From assembly GCF_029626235.1 (NCBI RefSeq), contig NZ_JARUBO010000005.1:5242001-5306000 (forward strand): a DNA stretch of 64,000 nt, written 5' to 3'. This DNA is from Micromonospora sp. WMMD1120. GTDB taxonomy: Bacteria; Actinomycetota; Actinomycetes; Mycobacteriales; Micromonosporaceae. Below are positions 56,721-64,000 of this stretch, piece by piece (positions within the stretch are counted from its first letter, which is position 1; each line of letters begins with the position of its first letter). Both the position numbers and the translations under genes were made by a program. A model generated the notes under the pieces. The model had not been told where the DNA came from, ran no database searches, and was given only the letters and a program-made list of their open reading frames with translations.

Positions 56721-57593
56721 ATGGGTGACATCCTCGTGGGCACCGCGTCCTGGACCGACCGGACACTGCTGGACTCGGGCTGGTACCCGCAGACCGCGGA
56801 CACCCCGGAGAAGCGGCTGGCGTACTACGCCCGGCAGTTCCCGCTGGTCGAGGTGGACGCCACCTACTACTCGCCGCCGGCCGAGGCGACCGCCCGGCTG
56901 TGGGTCGAGCGCACCCCTGCCCACTTCACCTTCAACATCAAGGCGTTCAGCCTGCTGACCGGGCACCCGACCCGGGTGAGCGCGCTCTACAAGGACCTCC
57001 GCCCGGAGACCGACAAGAAGAACGTCTACCCCGACGACCTGCCCGCGCAGTCGTACGAGGAGGTGTGGACGCGCTTCCTGTCCGCGCTGGACCCGCTGGT
57101 CGAGGCGGGCAAGCTGGGCGCGCTGCTGTTCCAGTTCCCGCCCTGGTTCACCATCAAGCGGGCCAACAAGCAGTACCTGCTGGAGGTGGCCAGGCGCTGC
57201 GCGCCGCTGCGCCCGGTCTTCGAGTTCCGGCACGCCTCCTGGTTCGACGGCGACAACGCCGACGAGACGCTCGCGTTCCTGCGTGAGCACGCACTGCCGT
57301 ACGTCTGCGTGGACATGCCGCAGGGCCACCGCTCGTCGCTGCCCCCGGTGCTGGCCGCCACCGCGGACCTCGCGGTGATGCGCTTCCACGGGCACAGCGA
57401 CAAGTGGACCAGCAAGGACATCCACGAGAAGTTCGGCTACCACTACTCCAAGCGGGAGTTGGCCGACTGGGCGCCGAAGCTGCGCGAGCTGGCCGACGAG
57501 GCCGGCCAGACCCACGTCCTGATGAACAACTGCTACCGCGACTACGCGCAGACCAACGCGGCGACGCTCGCCGGCCTCCTCGACGCGAACTGA
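56721..57593 (+). CDS. DUF72 domain protein
   Basis: A 290-residue TIM-barrel-like protein of DUF72: ILVGTASWTDRTLLDSGWYP, LVEVDATYYSPPAEATARLWVERTPAHFTFNIKAFSLLTGHP, GALLFQFPPWFTI, VFEFRHASWF, VCVDMPQG, AVMRFHGH and the final HVLMNNCYRDYAQTNAATL. DUF72 proteins are found near DNA repair and stress genes; no activity is assigned. It is longer than the second DUF72 protein at 58354. ATG 56721. Confidence 0.9.
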   Translation: MGDILVGTASWTDRTLLDSGWYPQTADTPEKRLAYYARQFPLVEVDATYYSPPAEATARLWVERTPAHFTFNIKAFSLLTGHPTRVSALYKDLRPETDKKNVYPDDLPAQSYEEVWTRFLSALDPLVEAGKLGALLFQFPPWFTIKRANKQYLLEVARRCAPLRPVFEFRHASWFDGDNADETLAFLREHALPYVCVDMPQGHRSSLPPVLAATADLAVMRFHGHSDKWTSKDIHEKFGYHYSKRELADWAPKLRELADEAGQTHVLMNNCYRDYAQTNAATLAGLLDAN

Positions 57594-57614
57594 CCTCACC
57601 CGATCGGGGTGAGG
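57594..57614 (+). terminator. Hairpin after the first DUF72 gene
   Basis: CCTCACCC/GGGTGAGG arms with a GATCG loop directly after the stop codon. No T run follows. Confidence 0.55.
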
Positions 57615-57704
57615 CCGGCTCACCCGACGCGCCGGCACCGTGGACGCGATGGGCTCGGCCTCCCGGACGGTGGCCGACGCCGGACACGACTCGGAGGTGA
57701 CGGG

Positions 57705-57890
57705 ATGGCGGTTCGAGTGGTGACGGATCGACGGCGCGGTGCCGTGCTGCACGTGGTCGGCGCCGCCGACAACGCCCGGCGGGTTCCGCAGGGCAGCCCG
57801 GTGCGGGCTCGCCGCGGCCCGGTCGGACCGCCGCGCCGGGCCGACGAGCGACGGTGGGACAGCACGGAACGGGGGTCGACCGATGGCTGA
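57705..57890 (+). CDS. Small basic protein of unknown function
   Basis: 61 residues, MAVRVVTDRRRGAVLHVVGA start, Arg/Pro-rich. ATG 57705 follows a good GGAGGTGACGGG site, and its TGA (57888-57890) overlaps the ATG (57883) of the DUF2267 gene, consistent with coupling. No family is recognised. It could equally be a leader frame. Confidence 0.4.
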   Translation: MAVRVVTDRRRGAVLHVVGAADNARRVPQGSPVRARRGPVGPPRRADERRWDSTERGSTDG

Positions 57891-58311
57891 CGCGATGCTT
57901 ACCGCGTTCGAGTCCTCTCTGGACAAGACGAACCTCATCCTCAAGGACATCGAGGCCGCCTACGGGTGGCCCAAGGAGCGGCGCAACCAGTCGTACGCGG
58001 CCCTGCGCACGGTGCTGCACCTGCTGCGCGACCGGCTGGCGGTGGACGAGAGCGTCGAGTTCGCCCAGCAGTTGCCGGTGCTGGTGCGGGGGATCTACTT
58101 CGACGGCTGGGTGCCGTCGGACGTGCCGATCAAGCTCAACCGGGACGACTTCCTCTACGAGGTCCGGCAGGGCTTCCCGTATGACGCCGAGGGCGGCGCG
58201 GAGCGGGTGACGCAGGTGGTGCTGGACACCCTGCGCCGGCACGTCACCCAGGGCGAGTGGCAGGACGTGAAGGCCACCATGCCCAAGGATCTCGCCGTGT
58301 TGCTGCCCTGA
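57883..58311 (+). CDS. DUF2267 domain protein, second copy
   Basis: 142 residues; FESSLDKTNLILKDIEAAYGWPKERRNQSYAALRTVLHLLRDRLAVDESVEFAQQLPVLVRGIYFDGW is the first DUF2267 bundle, and DDFLYEVRQGF...RVTQVVLDTLRRHVTQGEWQDVKATMPKDLAVLL the second. The NQSYAALRTVLHLLRDRLxVxExxEFxAQLPxLVRGIYFxGW stretch is the strong family signature. Convergent with the second DUF72 gene across a 42-bp gap holding a terminator hairpin. Function unknown. Confidence 0.9.
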   Translation: MADAMLTAFESSLDKTNLILKDIEAAYGWPKERRNQSYAALRTVLHLLRDRLAVDESVEFAQQLPVLVRGIYFDGWVPSDVPIKLNRDDFLYEVRQGFPYDAEGGAERVTQVVLDTLRRHVTQGEWQDVKATMPKDLAVLLP

Positions 58312-58324
58312 CGGGAACCTCGCC

Positions 58325-58355
58325 GAGCCCGTCCGACCACCGGTCGGGCGGGCTC
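58325..58355. terminator. Bidirectional hairpin terminator
   Basis: 14-bp arms (GAGCCCGTCCGACC and GGTCGGGCGGGCTC, one G-T pair) with an ACC loop in the gap between convergent stops at 58311 and 58354. Confidence 0.7.
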
Positions 58356-59124
58356 AGCCGTCGGCGGGGAGCGGGTCGGGCACCCGCGACACCGGGTGCC
58401 CGGCCCGTCGGGCCAGCGCCGCGAACGCGACCGCGTCCACGATGGCGGCGCCGCCCGGGTCGTTGTTGAAGTAGACGTACGCCGGCTCGTCCGGGCCGAA
58501 GGCGTCGGTCAGTCGGCTGACCCAGGACCGCAGGGCGGTGCGCCCGTAGCGTGGCCAGGGTCGCGCGCGCCCCTCGTGCAACCGCAGGTAGCCGAAGTCG
58601 GTGGTGCGCCAGCGCGGAGCGACCGGCCGGCCCAGCCGGTCCGCCCACACCAGCGCCGCCCGGCGTCGTTCCAGCACCGCCCGGGTGGCGTCGGTCCACC
58701 AGGACGGGTGCCGCGGCTCGACCGCGACCCGCACCTCGGCCGGGAACAGCCGCAGCGTCGCGTCCAGCGCGTCGACGTCCGCGCGGAGATTCGGCGGTAG
58801 TTGCACGAGCACCGGACCGAGCCGGTCGCCGAGCGCCGTCGCGCGGTCGAGGAACCGGGCCACCGGCTCGGCCGGGTCGCGCAGGCGCTTGATGTGGGTC
58901 AGGTAGCGGCTCATCTTCACCGCCACGCAGAAGTCCGCCGGGGTGCGCGCCCGCCAGGCGGCGAAGGTGTCCCGCTCGGGCAGCCGGTAGAAGGCGTTGT
59001 TGACCTCGACGGTGGCGAACCCGGCCGCGAAGTGCTCCAACCAGAGCCGCTGCGGCAGCCGGTCGGGATAGAAGCGGCCCCGCCAGTCCCGGTACTGCCA
59101 GCCGGACGTGCCCACCAGGATCAC
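58354..59124 (-). CDS. DUF72 domain protein, second copy
   Basis: 256 residues, same family as the gene at 56721: MILVGTSGWQYRDWRGRFYPDRLPQRLWLEHFAAGFATVEVNNAFYRLPE, FCVAVKMSRYLTHIKRLRDPAEPVARFL, GPVLVQLPPNLRADVDALDA, VAVEPRHPSWWTD, YLRLHEG and AYVYFNNDPGGAAIVDA. The GTSGWxYxxWRGxFYP start is the commonest DUF72 form, whereas the first copy has the GTASWTD form, so these are two different subfamilies. No signal peptide. Confidence 0.9.
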   Translation of the reverse strand: MILVGTSGWQYRDWRGRFYPDRLPQRLWLEHFAAGFATVEVNNAFYRLPERDTFAAWRARTPADFCVAVKMSRYLTHIKRLRDPAEPVARFLDRATALGDRLGPVLVQLPPNLRADVDALDATLRLFPAEVRVAVEPRHPSWWTDATRAVLERRRAALVWADRLGRPVAPRWRTTDFGYLRLHEGRARPWPRYGRTALRSWVSRLTDAFGPDEPAYVYFNNDPGGAAIVDAVAFAALARRAGHPVSRVPDPLPADG

Positions 59125-59282
59125 CGGCCCATCCTGGCACTCTCCGCCGCCGCGCGCGAACCGACCGTGTCGTCACGATTCGCCGTCTACGGTGAGGGTT
59201 AGAGAAGATCGCGCGTGGGGTACCACCCGCTGCACGACGGACCCCGGCGGATGGCGGGGGCGGCTCACCCGAGGGAGTACCG

Positions 59283-59588
59283 ATGGCACTCAACGACGAC
59301 GACATGCAGACCACCGGGGGCGGCGGCCTGGAGGGCCCGGCCGACGGCGGCGCGACCCCCGGCCACCAGGACGGTGGCGCCGACGGCGGTGCCGAGGGCC
59401 CGGCCGACGGTGGTGCCACGCCGGGTCAGCAGGACGGTGGCGCCGACGGCGGCGCGGAGGGTCCGGCCGACGGTGGTGCCACGCCGGGTCAGCAGGACGG
59501 TGGCGCGGACGGCGGCGCGGAGGGTCCGGCCGACGGTGGCGCCACGCCGGGTCAGCAGGACGGTGGCGCCGACGGCAGCGCCCGGTAG
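59283..59588 (+). CDS. Gly/Asp-rich peptide of four 21-residue repeats
   Basis: 101 residues: a 16-residue N-terminus MALNDDDMQTTGGGGL, then four near-identical repeats EGPADGGATPGxQDGGADGGA at 17-37, 38-58, 59-79 and 80-101. The repeats are acidic, Gly-rich and certainly disordered; no signal peptide or Cys. ATG 59283 follows GAGGGAG with good spacing. Its stop is 9 nt before the JmjC-type oxygenase gene, so the two share one transcript. It is similar in style to short annotated 'BatC' peptides of actinomycetes. Its role is unknown; it could be the substrate of the oxygenase. Confidence 0.8.
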   Translation: MALNDDDMQTTGGGGLEGPADGGATPGHQDGGADGGAEGPADGGATPGQQDGGADGGAEGPADGGATPGQQDGGADGGAEGPADGGATPGQQDGGADGSAR

Positions 59589-59597
59589 CGGCACGCC

Positions 59598-60872
59598 ATG
59601 ACGCACCTCGACCCGCCGGGCGGCGACCACCGCCCGGCGGTTTCGTCAGCGGCGGCGACCGCGGCCCTGGCCCGCTGCGTCGCCGTCGAACCGGCCAAGT
59701 TCGCCGCCGCGCACTGGGGGCACACCCCGCTGCTGTCACGCGCCGCCGACCTGCCCGACCCGGCCGGCTTCACCGACCTGCTCAGTCCCGCCGACGCCGA
59801 CGAGTTGCTGAGCCGGCGCGGTCTGCGTACCCCGTTCCTGCGGGTCGCCAAGGACGGCCAGTTGGTCGCCGCGGCGCGCTGGACCGGCGGCGGCGGCGCG
59901 GGCGCCGAGATCGGCGACCAGGTGCTCGACGAGCGGGTCCTGGAGCAGTACGCGTCCGGCGCGACGCTGGTGTTGCAGGGTCTGCACCGGATCTGGCCGC
60001 CGCTTGTCGACTTCGCCCGCGACCTGGGCCTGGCGCTGAACCAGCCACTTCAGGTCAACGCCTACCTGACGCCGGCCGGCAGTCAGGGCTTCGCCACCCA
60101 CTACGACACCCACGACGTGTTCGTGCTCCAGGTCGACGGCCGCAAACACTGGCGCATCCACCCGCCGGTGCTGCCCGACCCGTTGGAGAAGCAACCGTGG
60201 GGTGGCCGCGCCGACGAGGTCGGCGCGACCGCGCAGGGTCCGGCCGCCCTGGACGTGGTGCTCGCCCCCGGCGACGCCCTCTACCTGCCGCGGGGCTGGC
60301 TGCACAGCGCCCAGGCCCAGGACGCCAGCTCGCTGCACCTGACGGTGGGCATCCGGGCGCTCACCCGCTACGCCCTGGTCGAGGAGTTGCTGGCGTTGGC
60401 CGCCGAGGACCAGCGGCTACGGGCCAGCCTGCCGTTCGGCACCGACGTCGCCGACCCGGACGCCATCGAGCCGGAGCTGACCGAGACGGTGGAGGCGCTG
60501 CGGGACTGGCTGCTGCGCGCCGACCCGGGCGCTGTCGCCGCTCGGCTGCGCCAGCGGGCCTGGCCGGCCGCCCGCCCGGCGCCGATCCGACCGCTGGCCC
60601 AGGCCGACGCGCTGGCCACCCTGGACGCCGACACCCGGGTCACCCTGCGGCCCGGCCTGCGTTGGCAGCTCGTACCGCACGCGGACGGCCAGGTGGCGCT
60701 GCGGCTGTTCGACCGAACGATCACCCTGCCGGCCGGCTGTGGGCGGGCGGCCCGCGCGCTGCTCAGTGGCGCTGTCACCCGGGTCGGTGACCTGCCCGGC
60801 CTGCCCGACGACGCCGACCGGGTCACCCTGACCCGCCGGCTGCTGCGCGAGGCCGTCCTGGTCCCGGCCTAA
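59598..60872 (+). CDS. JmjC/Cupin_4 family Fe(II)/2-oxoglutarate oxygenase
   Basis: A 424-residue protein of the ribosomal-oxygenase-like (ROXA/MINA/NO66) Cupin_4 group. The facial triad is visible as His168 and Asp170 (THYDTHDVFVLQ) and His236 (YLPRGWLHSA); the 2-oxoglutarate Lys is likely in GRKHWRIHPP. The C-terminal part (about 245-424) is a helical then winged-helix-like extension seen in ROX proteins (LLALAAEDQRLRASL, VTLTRRLLREAVLVP). Known members hydroxylate residues in ribosomal proteins. The repeat-peptide gene 9 nt upstream makes that peptide a candidate alternative substrate (inference). Confidence 0.88.
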   Translation: MTHLDPPGGDHRPAVSSAAATAALARCVAVEPAKFAAAHWGHTPLLSRAADLPDPAGFTDLLSPADADELLSRRGLRTPFLRVAKDGQLVAAARWTGGGGAGAEIGDQVLDERVLEQYASGATLVLQGLHRIWPPLVDFARDLGLALNQPLQVNAYLTPAGSQGFATHYDTHDVFVLQVDGRKHWRIHPPVLPDPLEKQPWGGRADEVGATAQGPAALDVVLAPGDALYLPRGWLHSAQAQDASSLHLTVGIRALTRYALVEELLALAAEDQRLRASLPFGTDVADPDAIEPELTETVEALRDWLLRADPGAVAARLRQRAWPAARPAPIRPLAQADALATLDADTRVTLRPGLRWQLVPHADGQVALRLFDRTITLPAGCGRAARALLSGAVTRVGDLPGLPDDADRVTLTRRLLREAVLVPA

Positions 60873-60907
60873 CACCCCACCCGCCCCGCCCCGCCCCATG
60901 AGCCAGC

Positions 60908-60979
60908 GCGATCTTGCAGTTTCTGTTGCCGATGAGTCCGCTTTTGCGGCTTATGTCGCCGCAGAAACTGCAAGATCGC
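60908..60979. repeat. Long palindrome, family B copy 2
   Basis: Perfect 18-nt arms GCGATCTTGCAGTTTCTG/CAGAAACTGCAAGATCGC around a 36-nt loop, in the 129-bp gap between convergent genes (stops 60872 and 61002). The outer GATCTTGCA arms match copy 1 at 49827. Confidence 0.78.
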
Positions 60980-61001
60980 CGGGGTCGGTGCCGGGGCCGG
61001 T

Positions 61002-61664
61002 TCAGCGGCCTAGCACGAGTAGCAGGACCGTCGTGACCACCCCGGCGCCGAGGACCACGGTGATCGGCCGGGGGCCGAGCAGCGCGTGCCGGCGGTCCGC
61101 CAGCACCCGGGCCGGTGCCAGGCCGACGAACGGCCCGAGCAGGGTCACCACCAGGGCCAGCACCGGCATGCCGACGGCCAGGTCCCCGCCGTACCCGACG
61201 CCGAGCGCGCGGGCGCCGGCCCCCAGCGCGTACGCCAGCACGGCCCCGCCCACCCCGTAGAGCACCAGCAGCGGGTTGACCGAACCGGGCAGCTCGCCCG
61301 GTTGGCCGGCCCGGTCGAGCAGGTCACGGGCCCTGGCGAGCAGCGGCACCGGGTCGGTGGCCCCGGTGCCGTTGGCGGGTGCGGGTGGCCCGCCGAGTCG
61401 GCGTGCGCCCAGCCGCGAACGCACCTGCTGCCACAGGTGCGCCACCTCGGCGTCGACCCGTTCCTGCTGCTCACGGGCGGCGACGAGCTCCTCCTCGGCG
61501 GCCTGGAGCTGGTCGGCCGCCTCGGCGACGGCCCGCTCGGCCGCCGCGCACTGCCGCTCGTGCCAGGTGTACGCCTCGGCGCGCTGTTCGCGGACCCGGG
61601 CGGTCAGGTCGGCCAGCCGGCGCAGTTGCGCCGCGTACGTCTCGCTGGTCACCGGTTCGTTCAT
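61002..61664 (-). CDS. Coiled-coil membrane protein, partner of FtsK-like ATPase
   Basis: 220 residues. Residues about 10-90 form a long coiled coil (LRRLADLTARVREQRAEAYTWHERQCAAAERAVAEAADQLQAAEEELVAAREQQERVDAEVAHLWQQVR, heptad-like). The C-terminal part has three or four hydrophobic helices (PLLVLYGVGGAVLAYALGAG, MPVLALVVTLLGPFVGL, PITVVLGAGVVTTVLLLVLGR). ATG 61664 overlaps the stop of the FtsK/SpoIIIE gene (ATGA), so the two are co-translated. No family is recognised. It probably anchors or regulates the ATPase at the membrane. Confidence 0.8.
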   Translation of the reverse strand: MNEPVTSETYAAQLRRLADLTARVREQRAEAYTWHERQCAAAERAVAEAADQLQAAEEELVAAREQQERVDAEVAHLWQQVRSRLGARRLGGPPAPANGTGATDPVPLLARARDLLDRAGQPGELPGSVNPLLVLYGVGGAVLAYALGAGARALGVGYGGDLAVGMPVLALVVTLLGPFVGLAPARVLADRRHALLGPRPITVVLGAGVVTTVLLLVLGR

Positions 61665-64000
61665 CGCGACGGTCCATAAGGGATGATCACCTGTCCGGTG
61701 CGGTGCACCGCCCGGTCGAAGAAGAGCCCCCGCCAGGGGCGGGGGTACCAGTCCGGGCCCCCGGTGCCGGGGTAGAGCGACGCGCCCAACTCGCCGCCGT
61801 GCGTGTCCAGGGCCACCCACGCGCCGATCTGGTCGGTGCGGGCGGCCGGCCCACCCAGGTCGGCGCGCATCCGGGCGACGCCCCGCCACCAGGCCAGCAC
61901 GTGCGTGCGTCGCTCCGGCCCGTCGTGCAGGATGCGGCGCAGCTGCTCCAGCCCGGTCCGCCGGCCGGCGCGGGCGGCCAGCGCCCCGGCCGCCGCGTCG
62001 ACGGCGAACAGCAGCAGGTAGTGCGGGGTGCTCGGGCCGCCCAGCCCGTCCGCTGTCTCGGCCATCAGCTCGCCCACCGTCTCCTCGTCGTACCAGGCGG
62101 CGTCGTCGGCCAGGTCCTCGTAGAGGGCGCGGGCGATCGGGTCCGCGTCCGGGTCGAGGCAGGCGATGGAGAACCGGGCGGTGCCCGGCGGGTGCTGGCG
62201 GGCCAGCGACCGGGCCGCCGCGTCCAGCACCGCGCACGCCTCGTCCACCCGGGTGCCCAGCACCGCGAGGTTGCGCCCCGGGGCCCGGGGCAGGCGCAGC
62301 GCCGCCGAGCGGGACTGCACGTCGATGATCTCGCCGAGCAGCGCCACCGGGTTACGCGGCACCCCGCCGTCGGGCGGCGCGGCGAGCGCCCGGAAGTCCG
62401 GGGCCTCGGCCAGCCGGGGGATGGCGTCGCCGTCGAACAGCCGGGCCGGGGCCGCGTCCGGCGGGCGCATCCGCCACAGCCGGTGCTGCAACCCGCTCCA
62501 CGTCTCCCAGTCGCTGGCGGACGGGATGCGGGCGACCTCGTTGCCCTCGACCATGCCCGACTCGGCGTTGACCACCGCGTGCCAGCGCGGCAGCGACTGC
62601 GCCGCGTCGTTGCGCTCGGCCAGGATGCGCAGCGCCTTGGGCAGCGCGATGCGCAGGGTGAACTGGGCGACCAGCGCCGGGCGACCCCACAGCGCCTCGA
62701 TGCCCCGTACGTCCTGCGAGGCGAGCACCAGGTGGATGCCCTGGGACCGGCCGCGCCGGGCCAGGTCCTCCAGCAGGTCGGCCGACTCGCGGGCGACGAC
62801 GTCCCGGCCGGCCAGCAGCATCTGGAACTCGTCGACGACGGCGACGATGCGGGGCCAGTGCCCGGTCGGGTCGACGGCCCGCAGCTCGGCCAGCTTGGTC
62901 ACCTCGTGCTTCTTGGCGGCGTCCGCGCGTCGGCGCAGCTCCTCGGCGAGGAAGCGCAGCAACGCCAGCCCGAACTCCCGGTCGGTGTTGACGTTGATGC
63001 CGACCAGGCGCATGTGCGGCAGCCAGCTCGGGTCCCGCCGGCCCTGCGCGAACCGGGCGAAGGACACCCCCTCCTTGAAGTCGAGCAGGTAGAACTCCAG
63101 CTCCGAGGGGGAGTAGCGGGAGGCCAGCGCGCCGATCCACGCGAAGATCAGGTTGGTCTTGCCGGTGCCGGACGGCCCGCCGATCAGCGCGTGCGGGGGG
63201 TAGTCGCCGAGCGTCAGCCGTACCGGCCGGCCGTGCGGCCCCTCGCCGATCGGGGCGGTCAGCCCGTCGGCGGAGCTCTCCCGCCACATCAGGTCCGGCG
63301 GCGGCAGCAGGTCGGTGAACGGGGTCGGCGGCGGGCCCGCGTTCACCCGGGCCGCGACGTCCCGGCAGGTCTCGGTGACGAGCGTCGCCGGTGGCGGCGG
63401 GTCCAGCCGGACCGGCAGCCCGGCCGACCCGCCGATCCGCGCGCCGGACGCCCCGGCCACCACCCGGGTCACCGTCGGGTCGTCCGGCACCGGCACACCG
63501 TGCACCACCAGGTGTACGCCGCAGGCCGCGCCGGTGCGCACCACCCGGTCGAGTTGCCCCCGCTCGTGCCGGTTCAGCTCCTCGCCGCCGAGCAGCACCG
63601 CCACCCGCCACGGCTCCGGGCGTCGGCCGGTCGCGCCCGCCAGCTCGCGCAGTGACGCGTACTCACCGGCGAGCACCGTCTCGTTGATCCGGCGGATCTG
63701 CTCCACCAGGTCGTCGAGCAGCGGGCCCAGCCCTCCCGGCCCGACGAAGGTCAACAGCCCGGCCGTGCCCAGTGGGGCGAACCCGGCGAGGCCGCCGCCG
63801 AGCTGGTCCGGGTCGTACCCGATCAGGCGTACCGCCCCGGGGTCGGCGCGGCCGACGGCCCGCAGCAGCAGCGCGGACACCACCGCGTCGCAGCCCGCGC
63901 GGTCGTCTCCGGAGAGGTGGACGTGCCCGGCGTCGAGCAGCGGCACCAGCGCGGGGACCGGATCGACGCCGTCGAGGTGGACCGTGCCGACCCGCAGCGC
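61661..64000 (-). CDS. FtsK/SpoIIIE-domain ATPase, 5' end outside window
   Basis: The frame runs off the right edge; at least 779 residues are visible. Walker A GGPSGTGKTN (AHALIGGPSGTGKTNLIFAWIGALASRY) is near the middle of the visible part, followed by LEFYLLDFKEGVSFARFA, IVAVVDEFQMLLAGRD (Walker B) and GIHLVLASQDVRGIEALW. This is the FtsK/SpoIIIE fold with EccC-like features rather than a DNA translocase, since no gamma domain is seen. The N-terminal part resembles the pre-ATPase region of EccC-type or TerY-linked proteins. Membrane helices, if any, lie outside the window. Confidence 0.88.
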   Translation of the reverse strand, partial: ALRVGTVHLDGVDPVPALVPLLDAGHVHLSGDDRAGCDAVVSALLLRAVGRADPGAVRLIGYDPDQLGGGLAGFAPLGTAGLLTFVGPGGLGPLLDDLVEQIRRINETVLAGEYASLRELAGATGRRPEPWRVAVLLGGEELNRHERGQLDRVVRTGAACGVHLVVHGVPVPDDPTVTRVVAGASGARIGGSAGLPVRLDPPPPATLVTETCRDVAARVNAGPPPTPFTDLLPPPDLMWRESSADGLTAPIGEGPHGRPVRLTLGDYPPHALIGGPSGTGKTNLIFAWIGALASRYSPSELEFYLLDFKEGVSFARFAQGRRDPSWLPHMRLVGINVNTDREFGLALLRFLAEELRRRADAAKKHEVTKLAELRAVDPTGHWPRIVAVVDEFQMLLAGRDVVARESADLLEDLARRGRSQGIHLVLASQDVRGIEALWGRPALVAQFTLRIALPKALRILAERNDAAQSLPRWHAVVNAESGMVEGNEVARIPSASDWETWSGLQHRLWRMRPPDAAPARLFDGDAIPRLAEAPDFRALAAPPDGGVPRNPVALLGEIIDVQSRSAALRLPRAPGRNLAVLGTRVDEACAVLDAAARSLARQHPPGTARFSIACLDPDADPIARALYEDLADDAAWYDEETVGELMAETADGLGGPSTPHYLLLFAVDAAAGALAARAGRRTGLEQLRRILHDGPERRTHVLAWWRGVARMRADLGGPAARTDQIGAWVALDTHGGELGASLYPGTGGPDWYPRPWRGLFFDRAVHRTGQVIIPYGPSR

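Overview
The window is very G+C-rich, with dense coding, GTG and TTG starts beside ATG, and strong GC bias at third codon positions. Its families (ANTAR, SigB/F/G sigma factor, GpgS, SecA2, DUF3817, DUF4383) indicate an actinomycete. The mix of families, plus several dispersed long palindromes resembling ones I associate with Micromonospora and Salinispora, points to Micromonosporaceae. That assignment is inference. I see no tRNA, rRNA, CRISPR array, transposase or phage gene. It reads as ordinary chromosome rich in accessory and stress genes.

Layout. 0-9 kb: a VOC-protein tail, a divergent SDR/TetR pair with two matching operators, a second TetR divergent from a methyltransferase across a palindromic operator, a secreted GH43 glycosidase, an S51 peptidase and a secreted CBM-DUF1996 protein. 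9-18.9 kb: a rifampin phosphotransferase (rph) with a rifamycin-associated element upstream, a winged-helix AlkX-like protein, a MerR/HEAT operon with its own MerR-type promoter, a glycogen-debranching-type hydrolase with an SCP2-like partner, and a secreted carboxypeptidase-regulatory-like protein. 19-32.5 kb: SRPBCC, zinc dehydrogenase, GNAT, DUF2267, Tat-exported LD-carboxypeptidase, carboxylate-amine ligase, an eRF1-fold protein overlapping a ThDP enzyme, and a haem-oxygenase-fold metalloprotein next to a CDGSH protein. 32.7-36.8 kb: a sigma factor fused to a STAS domain, an orphan ctaD, and a STAS-HATPase fusion. 37.4-46.2 kb: GT4, gpgS, Gfo/Idh/MocA, a medium-chain dehydrogenase, an ABC exporter and secA2. 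46.2-60.9 kb: small stress and regulatory genes separated by many short tandem arrays and palindromes, ending in a tandem-repeat peptide 9 nt upstream of a JmjC/Cupin_4 oxygenase. 61-64 kb: a coiled-coil membrane protein overlapping an FtsK/SpoIIIE ATPase that runs off the right edge.

How the parts fit. The clearest regulatory logic is local: divergent TetR and MerR pairs with recognisable operators, and an RAE in front of rph. The sigma-STAS and STAS-HATPase proteins look like two halves of a partner-switching module in which the anti-anti-sigma domain is fused to both sides and has lost its phospho-acceptor serine in both. The best candidate for an undescribed system is the repeat peptide plus JmjC oxygenase pair (59283-60872). 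Intergenic DNA is unusually structured. Seven long palindromic elements fall into four sequence families, mostly between convergent gene ends, and one abuts a DsbA/FrnE-type gene that has lost its N-terminal half.
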